A stretch of DNA of 7,142 bases from Planctomycetota bacterium (GCA_021809365.1 JAKBAC010000166.1:1-7142); one strand, 5' to 3'. Positions 1-6,585 are shown, counted from the first letter of the stretch. Program-made: numbers and translations. The notes: a model not told the origin generated them from the letters alone.

Positions 1-40
1 GCCGCGTAAAACGCGCGGTGCAAGCACACGCGGCTAAAAG
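1..40. other. GC-rich hairpins at the window edge
   Basis: CGCGT-AAA-ACGCG (3-15) can form a tight 5-bp stem, and GCCGCGT (1-7) can alternatively pair with ACGCGGC (28-34). This may be the 3' end structure of a gene outside the window. It has no T-run, so I do not call it a terminator. Confidence 0.3.
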
Positions 41-135
41 GGGGGAATTTTAGACTTGAGATTTCAGATTGCGCAAGGGGGCGGGAGATTTTAGATTTGA
101 GATTTCAAATTTCAGATTTCAGATTGCGCAAGGGC
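41..135. repeat. AGATTTCAG-type low-complexity repeat cluster upstream of proB
   Basis: A 21-bp exact direct repeat occurs at 59-79 and 114-134, ending in TTGCGCAAGGG. Between the copies are further degenerate units of the GAGATTT(C/T)A type. The cluster lies in the 267 bp before proB; the rest of that spacer (136-267) shows no feature beyond the proB ribosome site at 253-258. Such repeats translate to FRFQISDF-like strings and create false extensions of neighbouring genes. Confidence 0.75.
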
Positions 136-267
136 ATGGGGCGTCCCGGCGGGCTGGTTCGGATTTATTGCCACGCCCATCTATCAGAATCCATCAGACG
201 CCATTGCCGGTTTGCCGCGGATATGCTCCAATACCACTTTGGCCGGGCAGTGAAAGGGTTATTCGGC

Positions 268-1380
268 ATGAATCGGGCGGACATCGTTTCAGATATCTCC
301 AGCATTGTCGTGAAAATAGGCACGCAGGCATTGACCGGGTCGGATGGGGCTCTGAATCACGCCGTTATTACCGCGCTGGCGGATGATTTGGCCCGCCTGT
401 GGCAGGATCGTCACCTCAAGATCACGCTGGTTTCCAGCGGTGCCATCGGTGCCGGAATGATGGAAATGGGACTTTCCGCCCGCCCTAAAGATTTACCGAC
501 ACTCCAGGCCGCCGCCGCGGTGGGCCAAAGTGTGCTGATGGATCATTTTTCCCGGGCGTTTAACCCCCATGGCCTTCATGCCGGACAGATACTTGTAACC
601 CGGCAGGATTTTGAACATCGCGTGCGCTATCTCAATCTTCGCAACTGTATTCATGCGCTGCAACACGCCGATGCCGTTCCCATTATTAATGAAAATGACG
701 CGGTGGCGGTGGAGGAAATACGCTTCGGTGACAACGATCTGATCGCGGCCCATATCACCAATCTGCTGCGGTCCGATCTGTTGATTCTGCTGTCGGTTGT
801 TGATGGTCTGCTGGATGAACAGGGGCGGGTGCAATCCGTGGTGTCCGATATGGATCAATCCGTGCGCGCCCTGGTCAGGCCGGAAAAATCCGCCCGCGGC
901 AGCGGCGGTATGGGTGGAAAGCTGGTGGCTGCCGGTACCGTGCATACCGCCGGTGAGCCTGTCATCATCGCCAATGGAACCACGCCGGGCATCGTATCCC
1001 GGCTTCTGGCGGGTGAACCGCTGGGTACCCTTATCCTGCCCGGTTCCCGACGATTGTCCGCGCGCAGCCGATGGATTGGCTTGACCGCAAAAACCAAGGG
1101 CACCATCATCGTCGATGATGGTGCGGTGAAGGCGCTTAAAAATAATAGATCCCTGCTGGCCGGTGGAATACAGGCGGTGGAGGGTGATTTTTCCCGTGGC
1201 GATGCGGTGACGGTGGTGGATGCGGCCAATGCAATCGTAGCGCGTGGCTTAAGCAATTACAGCCGGGATGAAGTGGAAAAAATAAGGGGCCGCAAATCGC
1301 GCGACTTTGCCGCACTGCTGGGCCTGGATACCTGGTATGAAGAAGTGATTCATCGCGATGACCTGGTTCTGGCCCGGTAA
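268..1380 (+). CDS. proB: Glutamate 5-kinase (gamma-glutamyl kinase) with C-terminal PUA domain
   Basis: The enzyme phosphorylates L-glutamate with ATP to gamma-glutamyl phosphate, the first and usually feedback-controlled step of proline synthesis in the cytoplasm. The 370-residue product is close to E. coli ProB (367). The amino-acid-kinase domain shows VVKIGT (14-19), VSSGAIGAG (55-63), NENDAVA (141-147), FGDND (153-157), SVVDGL (176-181) and GSGGMGGK (211-218), whose Lys218 aligns with the nucleotide-site lysine of E. coli ProB. A PUA domain follows from about residue 270, containing VDDGAVKAL and VEGDFSRGDAV. I chose ATG 268 because AAAGGG lies 9 nt upstream and the protein then begins just before the kinase core. 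The open frame continues upstream to ATG 97, but that part translates spacer repeats. ATG 223 is also in frame but has no good ribosome site. No proA is adjacent. Family assignment is secure. Confidence 0.95.
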   Translation: MNRADIVSDISSIVVKIGTQALTGSDGALNHAVITALADDLARLWQDRHLKITLVSSGAIGAGMMEMGLSARPKDLPTLQAAAAVGQSVLMDHFSRAFNPHGLHAGQILVTRQDFEHRVRYLNLRNCIHALQHADAVPIINENDAVAVEEIRFGDNDLIAAHITNLLRSDLLILLSVVDGLLDEQGRVQSVVSDMDQSVRALVRPEKSARGSGGMGGKLVAAGTVHTAGEPVIIANGTTPGIVSRLLAGEPLGTLILPGSRRLSARSRWIGLTAKTKGTIIVDDGAVKALKNNRSLLAGGIQAVEGDFSRGDAVTVVDAANAIVARGLSNYSRDEVEKIRGRKSRDFAALLGLDTWYEEVIHRDDLVLAR

Positions 1381-1433
1381 GATGCGCCGGCAGCGGCAAC
1401 GTATGGCAACATGGAAACCGACCGGAGATTGGT

Positions 1434-1751
1434 ATGAACGCGCAACGTGTTGAACAATTGCTCAAACTGCTGGAATCCGCTCCGAATGATACATTTGTGC
1501 GCTATGGCCTGGCGCTGGAATATATGAAAGCGGATCAACTCGACGCGGCATTGGAACAATTGACCGCGATTTTCCGTCTGGATCCGAATTACGCCGCCGC
1601 CTATTTTCAATGTGGCCGCGCTCTGGTGCAGCAGGGCAAAATTGCCGAGGCCCGCGAAAAATATGAAGCCGGAATTCCCATCGCGGAAAAGTCCGGCGAT
1701 GCGCATCTGGCCGGTCAGATGCGCGACGCGCTGGAGTTGCTGGATGAATAA
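1434..1751 (+). CDS. Small tetratricopeptide-repeat (TPR) protein
   Basis: This 105-residue protein is almost all helix-turn-helix repeat. One TPR unit covers about residues 18-51, with the Y24-G25-L26-A27 / A38-A39-L40 pattern and a terminal L49-D50-P51. A second covers about 52-85, with AYFQCGRALVQQGK then AEAREKYE. A short capping helix ends in LELLDE. It has no signal peptide or membrane segment, so it is probably a cytoplasmic protein-protein adaptor; the partner cannot be told from sequence. GGAG lies 6 nt before the ATG. It sits 53 bp after proB and 48 bp before the TIM-barrel gene, all on one strand, so co-transcription is likely. Two to three TPRs is short for an independent scaffold, but I see no sign of truncation. 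Confidence 0.85.
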   Translation: MNAQRVEQLLKLLESAPNDTFVRYGLALEYMKADQLDAALEQLTAIFRLDPNYAAAYFQCGRALVQQGKIAEAREKYEAGIPIAEKSGDAHLAGQMRDALELLDE

Positions 1752-1799
1752 TCTTTCGCCGCCCGCCCGTTCTCACCGACCGATTTTGTGGGAGCCAAT

Positions 1800-2636
1800 A
1801 TGAAACTCGCTTTTTCAACCAATGCGTTTACCCGTATGCCGCTCCGCCGAGCCATTGCGGAAATTGCCGCTGCCGGCTATGCGGGCGTGGAGATTCTTGC
1901 GGATAAGCCGCACTGGTATCCGGATCACTTTTCTGCCGTTGAGGCTTCAGGCATTCTCCGTCAGTTGGAGAAACATCATTTGTGTATAAGCAACATCAAC
2001 GCCAATTGCGCCTTTGGCTTCTGGAAAGACGCGCCGCCTGAACCATTCTTCGAGCCATCGCTGATCTCCCCGCAACGCAGCTTGCGACTGGCGCGAAAAA
2101 AGATGATTCTCAATACACTTAAGTTCGCCCATGCCCTCGGTGCGGACAATATCAGCATCACCAGCGGCAAGGCGCTTCCGACGGTTCCTCCGGATAGAGC
2201 GATGGCGCTGTTAATGGAAGGACTCAAACCGATTTTGGAGGTCGCGGAAAAGCTCAATGTCCGCATCGGCATGGAATGTGAACCGATGCTGTTTATTGAA
2301 TGGGCGACGGAATTAAAGCAACTCATTGACCAGATGGGCAGCGCGATGCTCGGAGCCAATCTGGATATCGGCCATTCCGTGGTGCTTGGCGAGAATATTT
2401 CCACAACCTTGAAACTGCTGCGGGGCCGAATCTGGAATTGCCACATTGAGGATATCGCCGGCCGTAAACATTATCATCTGATCCCCGGCGAAGGCACACT
2501 GAACTGGCGGGCCTTACATGGCATGTTGCTTGCGATCAATTATGATCGGTTTCTTACGGTTGAACTCTACACCCACCCCGATCGCCCGGTGCAGGCCGCC
2601 CGAAAGAGCATTCACTTCCTTCATCGGTTTTTTTAG
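1800..2636 (+). CDS. Sugar phosphate isomerase/epimerase-like TIM-barrel protein
   Basis: This 278-residue protein belongs to the xylose-isomerase-like / AP-endonuclease-2 TIM-barrel superfamily, whose members use a divalent metal to isomerise or epimerise sugars or related small molecules. It opens with MKLAFSTNAF, then AIAEIAAAGYAGVEILAD (residues 18-35), the usual first strand, helix and second strand. A plausible metal-binding set lies at the ends of later strands: Glu159 (GMECEP), Asp189 (ANLDIGH), His215 (CHIED) and Glu255 (TVELY). His192 and Glu217 may also contribute. No signal peptide is seen, so it is probably cytoplasmic. I chose ATG 1800 because GGGAG ends 5 nt upstream; the in-frame GTG at 1788 would place that site inside the gene. 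The substrate is unknown and the neighbours (proB, TPR) do not reveal it. Fold confidence is high, specific function low. Confidence 0.86.
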   Translation: MKLAFSTNAFTRMPLRRAIAEIAAAGYAGVEILADKPHWYPDHFSAVEASGILRQLEKHHLCISNINANCAFGFWKDAPPEPFFEPSLISPQRSLRLARKKMILNTLKFAHALGADNISITSGKALPTVPPDRAMALLMEGLKPILEVAEKLNVRIGMECEPMLFIEWATELKQLIDQMGSAMLGANLDIGHSVVLGENISTTLKLLRGRIWNCHIEDIAGRKHYHLIPGEGTLNWRALHGMLLAINYDRFLTVELYTHPDRPVQAARKSIHFLHRFF

Positions 2637-2650
2637 CCGCGCAAATCCGC

Positions 2651-2869
2651 CGCGCATCGTGGTCATAGCCCGGTGCCGGTGACAAGCTCGCCCCGCGACT
2701 GCTGAACGAGATCGGTGCCAGCCCCAAAACCTTTGATTCGCCGCAGGGCCTGCAATGCCTGGCGGGCACCGCCCCGGTCACCAAACAGAGCGGCAAATTC
2801 CGCAGCGTGAGCTTTCGCCGGAGTTGCAATGCCACCTTGCGTACGACCGTTCATTTATGAGCCAACGCC
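2651..2869 (+). pseudogene. Decayed C-terminal fragment of an IS110/IS116/IS902-family transposase
   Basis: Read from codon 2669, the plus strand encodes PGAGDKLAPRLLNEIG, then LQCLAGTAPVTKQSGKF, then RRSCNATLRTTVHL. This is the order of conserved blocks in the C-terminal Transposase_20 domain of IS110-family enzymes: PGxG near the start, GxxPxTxxSGK in the middle, and R/K-rich C-x-L-R towards the end. In-frame stops sit at TAG 2666-2668, where the family usually has Leu before PGAG, and at TGA 2858-2860, where Trp of an L-W-A-[ND]-A motif is expected; the frame continues as A-N-A after the stop. The N-terminal DEDD catalytic domain is absent, since the upstream gene ends at 2636. The remnant is therefore not functional. 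No insertion ends or target duplications were recognised. Confidence 0.8.
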
Positions 2870-2893
2870 GGCCGCAGCCCCAGTCCCCATTCT

Positions 2894-2916
2894 CGAAATC
2901 AGAAATCAGAAATCTG
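2894..2916. repeat. Short AGAAATC repeat next to the transposase remnant
   Basis: Three units of the GAAATCA/GAAATCT type with a 7-bp period lie here. In reverse complement they read GATTTCTGATTTCTGATTTC, a close relative of the repeat cluster upstream of proB but in opposite orientation. The repeat starts about 25 bp after recognisable transposase similarity ends. No gene was found between 2870 and 2956. Confidence 0.65.
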
Positions 2917-2956
2917 GGCCTTCGTCCGGGAAGATTGCCACATCCTCATCGTGGCG

Positions 2957-3814
2957 CTACTGCGCAAGCCGGGCGGGTGCGGGAAGTATCAGCTCTGTCG
3001 GCGGCATATATTTATGAATCAGATGCCGGGCGATCAGGTTCCGTTGGTGCAGAAGTTCCATCTGCGCCACAGGATTGGACGAAATCCCGGCCAATTGGAG
3101 TTTGACTTTTTTCAATTTCCCGTTTCTGACTAATTCCAGCGTCAGCCAATTTCCGGGATGAAACTGTTGAATGGCGGCATGGAAAGCGCTCGCGGTGTCA
3201 AAGCGGGCAATGGCATGGCCATTGAGCTTGATGATAAGGTCGTTGGTCCGCAACAGCAGGCCGCCGGGGAATCCTGGTAGTGTCCGCGCTACCGCAACTC
3301 CGGCAATCCATTTTGACTTGCCATGATCCTGATCCCGCAATTCCAGCGGTTGGGCGATAAATGCGATGCCCATGAACGGATTGCCGTGATGCAGCCAATT
3401 GAATTGACGGAGATACAACTGGATAAAAATTCGCAGCAAGCGATCCCGTTGTTCCAGGCTCGTTGCCTTGCTTATCGCCGCCGCGAGTTGTGGCAGAATA
3501 AAGCCGCGCGTGGATAGTAAACTCCGCTCCGCCCGGTGACGCATGGGCCAGCGCCGGGAAGCCAATGCCGCTATTTTGTTGGCGATATCGGGTGGCATGG
3601 CCCTGGTGGTGGCTGTGGGGGTAGGGGTGTGAAGATCGCGGATCGCCGCAGCGGAAGCGTCCTTCCCCGAAAGCAACCATGTCGCGGATCCCGCTAATAA
3701 ACAATTTATTGCGCACGCGAGGACTGATGAAATCCAATATCTGGTCCAAGGCGGATCAATGAGCCTGCCGCCGCTCCCCCACCCCGTTCGCGTGCCGTAG
3801 TGTAATCGGCTCAT
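2957..3814 (-). CDS. Membrane-anchored PDZ-domain protein, non-protease
   Basis: The product is 285 residues. A hydrophobic segment at about 27-48 (WISSVLACAINCLLAGSATW) suggests an N-terminal anchor or uncleaved signal, placing the rest outside the cytoplasm. A helical region at about 74-155 has a HEAT-like look (IAALASRRWPMRHRAERSLL, then FILPQLAAAI). A PDZ domain follows at about 165-243: VARTLPGFPGGLLLRTND gives the peptide-binding loop, then IIKLNGHAI, then LTLELVRNGKLKKVKLQL. There is no HExxH zinc site, no Ser-His-Asp protease block and no further membrane helices, so it is not RseP or DegP. It starts 66 bp after cdsA on the same strand, so the two are probably co-transcribed. ATG 3814 has only a weak ribosome site. 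Role unknown; a binding or scaffolding function at the envelope is inferred from the PDZ domain alone. Confidence 0.72.
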   Translation of the reverse strand: MSRLHYGTRTGWGSGGRLIDPPWTRYWISSVLACAINCLLAGSATWLLSGKDASAAAIRDLHTPTPTATTRAMPPDIANKIAALASRRWPMRHRAERSLLSTRGFILPQLAAAISKATSLEQRDRLLRIFIQLYLRQFNWLHHGNPFMGIAFIAQPLELRDQDHGKSKWIAGVAVARTLPGFPGGLLLRTNDLIIKLNGHAIARFDTASAFHAAIQQFHPGNWLTLELVRNGKLKKVKLQLAGISSNPVAQMELLHQRNLIARHLIHKYMPPTELILPAPARLAQ

Positions 3815-3880
3815 ATCCGTCGCTTCTTTTCTTGCTGCCGCATTTGTATCTCCGGGGCATGTGGATGTCGGTACGTTGTG

Positions 3881-4798
3881 CTATCCATGAACCAATTTCA
3901 GCATCCAATACGCCACCGGGGCCGCCAGTACCGCGGAGTCCAACATGTCCAATACCCCGCCAAACCCCGGCACAACGCCGGAATCCTTTACGCCGGCATC
4001 GCGCTTTAACAGACTTTCCAGCAAATCCCCCATTTGCCCCGCCGCCCCGAGAATTATGCCCGCGAATAAGCCCTCCCACCATGCGAATTGCGGCGAGAAG
4101 TGTGACAGCAACATGCCGATAATACCCGCGGCGAACAACCCGCCGAAAAACCCTTCCCATGTTTTTCCCGGTGACAGCCAGGCGATTAATTTGTGCTTTC
4201 CCAGCCAACGTCCAAATCCGTACGCCCCCATATCCGCGCCTTTGACCATCAGCAAAATCGACACCACCATCCCGGCGGAATGCGCCAGGCGAATCGGTAA
4301 AAAAAATCCCGGCATGACGCCCAGATAAACAATCGCCAAAAGTGACCCGCCCGCGGAGGCCATGGCTCCATCAATTTTCTGGTGGCGGCTGTACATGACC
4401 ACCGCGCCCACCAGCCCCAATGCCAAAACCGTCGGCACCAGATAATGCGGCTTAACTGTATGAAACCACCACGCCACATGGACCGCAATGGGACTTGCAC
4501 CGGCGGAATTATTCAGGAGCATTTCCGACAACTGCTCCAGCCATGGCCACAACATACATAAGATCGATGCCGTCACACATACACGCATGGATATGGTCAC
4601 ACCCTCCGCCTTCAAAAGACGGCGCATTTCAGCCGTCGCCAGGGGAATAATACAAATCAGACTTAACACCATCAGCGTCCCCGGCGGAAACGACATGGGC
4701 CGCCCCGGCCAGCCCGCCGCAAGGATCTGATCGAAATAAAACATCGTCAAAAGCAAGGCCCCGAACAGCAGGCCATAAATCAGACGCAATTTGAACAT
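3881..4798 (-). CDS. cdsA: Phosphatidate cytidylyltransferase (CDP-diacylglycerol synthase)
   Basis: The enzyme makes CDP-diacylglycerol from phosphatidate and CTP in the inner membrane, the branch point to bacterial phospholipids. The 305-residue product is mostly hydrophobic with about eight predicted membrane helices. Family landmarks towards the C-terminus are KGADMGAYGFGRWLGKHK, LSPGKTWEG, GQMGDLLESLLKR and a final signature KDSGVVPGFGGVLDMLDS. The signature departs from the common form: the usual HGG is FGG, LDR is LDM, and the loop before PG is one residue shorter. The metal-binding aspartates of the LDxxD part are kept. ATG 4798 is given as the start; GTG 4804 is in frame two codons upstream. 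Neither has a strong ribosome site. A PDZ-protein gene follows 66 bp downstream. In many bacteria uppS precedes cdsA, and dxr and rseP follow; none of these is in the window. Confidence 0.93.
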   Translation of the reverse strand: MFKLRLIYGLLFGALLLTMFYFDQILAAGWPGRPMSFPPGTLMVLSLICIIPLATAEMRRLLKAEGVTISMRVCVTASILCMLWPWLEQLSEMLLNNSAGASPIAVHVAWWFHTVKPHYLVPTVLALGLVGAVVMYSRHQKIDGAMASAGGSLLAIVYLGVMPGFFLPIRLAHSAGMVVSILLMVKGADMGAYGFGRWLGKHKLIAWLSPGKTWEGFFGGLFAAGIIGMLLSHFSPQFAWWEGLFAGIILGAAGQMGDLLESLLKRDAGVKDSGVVPGFGGVLDMLDSAVLAAPVAYWMLKLVHG

Positions 4799-4804
4799 AA
4801 TCAC

Positions 4805-5103
4805 AGCATCCGTAAAACGCGATTATAGTAAGGATACCACGCCTTGGCGTAAACTGATCGCGGAAACATTTTGCCGGGGGCTGTGGCGGTGAACAACGCG
4901 CAACGAACACAACTTTCACGGAGGCCCCGGCGCGGCTTCGCCGCAACCACATTGGCATACCGAGTTGTGGCACAAAGATCCCAGTTTGGGGTACGACGAG
5001 GAGATTTCAACCGCAGGTTAGCGGAGGACGGGGGGAGCGGGTAAGCGCATCTCCGTGTGAGTTCAATTGGCCAATACTCATAAGTGCGTGATGTGCAAAT
5101 CGC
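4805..5103. other. Spacer between aqpZ and cdsA with nested inverted repeats
   Basis: This 299-bp stretch has no convincing gene. The open frames in it match no family I recognise and lack good ribosome sites. It contains a 7-bp inverted repeat, CACAACT (4908-4914) with AGTTGTG (4963-4969), enclosing a short hairpin GCGGC-TTC-GCCGC (about 4932-4944). A second, wider pair, GGAGAT and ATCTCC, lies near 5000 and 5050. These could be transcription-end or processing structures behind aqpZ, but none has the T-run of a standard terminator. Confidence 0.4.
4822..4827 (-). promoter_or_regulatory. Candidate -10 box upstream of cdsA
   Basis: The minus strand reads TATAAT here, a perfect sigma-70 -10 hexamer about 23 nt upstream of the cdsA ATG. 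No good -35 hexamer is seen 16-18 nt further upstream, so the call rests on one box. If real, the cdsA leader would be very short. Confidence 0.3.
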
Positions 5104-5793
5104 TCACTTTTTCTGCGCGTCCAGCCAGCGGTACACGAGACCAGCCGCAATGGCACCGACAATCGGTGCGACCCAGAACAGCCATAGTTGGCTGATATAG
5201 GCACCACCGGCAAACAGGGCCGGGCCTGTGCTGCGAGCGGGATTCACCGAGGCGTTGTCCACTGGAATGGAAATCAGCAGCATGAGCGTTAAGGTAAGAC
5301 CAATGGCGATACCCGCGAACCCCGCCGGAGCGCGGCTGGCCGTCGCGCCGAGGATAACGGTGACAAAGAAGAACGTACATACAATTTCAATTGCCAAACA
5401 GGCCAATAGGTCATAATGCCCCGGACTTAACTGGCCATACCCGTTGGAGGCAAAGCCACCGACTTCAAAGCCCGGCTGTCCTGTGGCAATCAGATACAAC
5501 AAGCCGGCCGCGGCGATAGCGGCGATGACCTGCGTGACGATGTATGGCGGAATATCCTTAGCCTTAAATCGTCCGCCCGCCCACAGGCCAATGGTAACGG
5601 CTGGATTAAAATGTCCACCGGAGATGTAGCCCACCGCATAGATCATGGTCAGAACAGTCAGGCCGAAGGCCAGTGCCACACCCACAAATCCGATTCCCAG
5701 ATGGGGAAACGCGGCGGAGAGAATGGCACTTCCGCAGCCGCCAAATACCAACAGGAATGTACCGAGAAACTCCGCAGCCATCCGACGCAACAT
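5104..5793 (-). CDS. aqpZ: Aquaporin Z-type water channel (MIP family)
   Basis: AqpZ is a tetrameric inner-membrane channel that conducts water. The 229-residue product aligns along its whole length with E. coli AqpZ (231). It has six membrane helices and both half-helix motifs: [11 protein letters not shown] (Asn63) and VNPARST (Asn184). Phe43 and Arg187 of the aromatic/arginine filter are kept. The filter histidine (E. coli His174) is Leu172 here and the filter threonine (Thr183) is Ala181, in [17 protein letters not shown], with no gaps around these sites. ATG 5793 is preferred because AGGGG lies 6 nt upstream and the protein then begins MLRRMAAEF, like the E. coli start. ATG 5799 is next to the same site and too close; the open frame extends to 5865. 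It is transcribed divergently from the PEBP gene. Family call is secure; permeability may differ from classic AqpZ. Confidence 0.96.
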   Translation of the reverse strand: MLRRMAAEFLGTFLLVFGGCGSAILSAAFPHLGIGFVGVALAFGLTVLTMIYAVGYISGGHFNPAVTIGLWAGGRFKAKDIPPYIVTQVIAAIAAAGLLYLIATGQPGFEVGGFASNGYGQLSPGHYDLLACLAIEIVCTFFFVTVILGATASRAPAGFAGIAIGLTLTLMLLISIPVDNASVNPARSTGPALFAGGAYISQLWLFWVAPIVGAIAAGLVYRWLDAQKK

Positions 5794-5876
5794 AAACATC
5801 CCCTTGTTACAATAGATACTTTCGAAATTCTCCGATTGACGGAAAGCCACACGCCCTTTTGCCAATCAATACCGAA

Positions 5877-5906
5877 ACGATAGCGGGAAAACCTTGAACG
5901 AGTCAA
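5877..5906 (-). promoter_or_regulatory. Candidate promoter for aqpZ
   Basis: On the minus strand, TTGACT (5906-5901) is separated by 18 nt from TATCGT (5882-5877). The matches to the sigma-70 consensus are 5 of 6 and 4 of 6. Transcription would start about 75-80 nt upstream of the aqpZ ATG. Judged by eye only. Confidence 0.35.
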
Positions 5907-5947
5907 CACCTTTCCACCGAGAATCTTCGCACAGTCTCGGGAATTGC

Positions 5948-5977
5948 ATTCTATCATCGGCCAACTCTGGATAGAAT
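5948..5977. repeat. Perfect 8-bp inverted repeat upstream of the PEBP gene
   Basis: ATTCTATC (5948-5955) and GATAGAAT (5970-5977) form an exact dyad with a 14-nt centre, ending 32 nt before the ATG at 6010. The half-sites are 22 bp apart centre to centre, about two helical turns, as for a dimeric repressor. The right arm contains TAGAAT, a fair -10 hexamer for the PEBP gene, although no good -35 was found. It may be an operator, or a leader hairpin if transcription starts upstream. Confidence 0.4.
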
Positions 5978-6009
5978 CAATGGCTGGTGATTGCCCACGG
6001 AGTTCCAAC

Positions 6010-6585
6010 ATGAGACATATAGATTCCCGGACGCCCGCAACGTGTGCCGCGGCAATGATCGGCCTTTTGCTTTCTTTTGGCGCGTTTCTTGCCACCGTGG
6101 CTGCGGCACCGGCGCACGCAGTTATGACATTGAGTTCTCCGGCCTTCCATAATCATGCGGTGTTGCCCAGGCGCTTTACCGCGGATGGACGGGATATTTC
6201 GCCGCCTCTGGCCTGGAGCCACGTTCCCCGGAAAGCGGTTTCTCTGGTTGTGGTGATGGAAGACCCGGACGCACCGGGGCCGCTGGCGTTTCGGCACTGG
6301 ATGGTGGTGAACATTCCTCCAACGGCCAAAGGGTTGCCGGAAAATCTGCCATTCGCCAAGCGAATTCCAGGCCTGCCCTCGGCCCGACAGGGGAAAAACT
6401 CGTTTGGCAAGTTGGGTTACGGCGGCCCGGCCCCGCCACCCGGCCCGGCGCATCATTACCGGATTATTCTCTATGCGCTCAGCCGCACGCTACCATCCGC
6501 CCCGGACTGCCTGCCCTGTCTGCAGCATGCGATGGCGGGTTACCTGCTGGCCAGTGCGGTACTGCATGTGCGCTATGGACGATGA
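6010..6585 (+). CDS. Secreted YbhB/YbcL-type PEBP (Raf kinase inhibitor-like) protein
   Basis: The 191-residue product belongs to the phosphatidylethanolamine-binding protein family; the bacterial YbhB/YbcL branch has no firmly known physiological ligand. It shows FTADGRDISPPLAWSHVP, then EDPDAP (84-89), FRHWMVVNIPP with His96, GYGGPAPPPG from Gly136, and HHYRIILYAL with His149 and Tyr150. These are the residues that line the anion-binding pocket in PEBPs. An N-terminal signal peptide is likely: a hydrophobic core at about 16-33 and an A-H-A cleavage site after residue 37, giving a mature protein that starts just before the PEBP fold. I chose ATG 6010 because GGAG lies 7 nt upstream; the frame is open to TTG 5944. 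The gene ends in tandem in-frame stops TGA TAA and is divergent from aqpZ. Confidence 0.92.
   Translation: MRHIDSRTPATCAAAMIGLLLSFGAFLATVAAAPAHAVMTLSSPAFHNHAVLPRRFTADGRDISPPLAWSHVPRKAVSLVVVMEDPDAPGPLAFRHWMVVNIPPTAKGLPENLPFAKRIPGLPSARQGKNSFGKLGYGGPAPPPGPAHHYRIILYALSRTLPSAPDCLPCLQHAMAGYLLASAVLHVRYGR

Noticed and set aside
493..945. Long minus-strand open frame inside proB
   Set aside because: It is a shadow of a GC-rich coding sequence; its product has no recognisable domain, while the plus-strand kinase is unambiguous.
2663..2854. Minus-strand open frame of 63 codons
   Set aside because: It is the antisense of the IS110 transposase remnant, whose plus-strand frame carries the family motifs.
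4801..5010. Minus-strand open frame just upstream of cdsA, considered as the end of uppS
   Set aside because: It lacks the conserved C-terminal features of undecaprenyl diphosphate synthase, and its composition looks non-coding.
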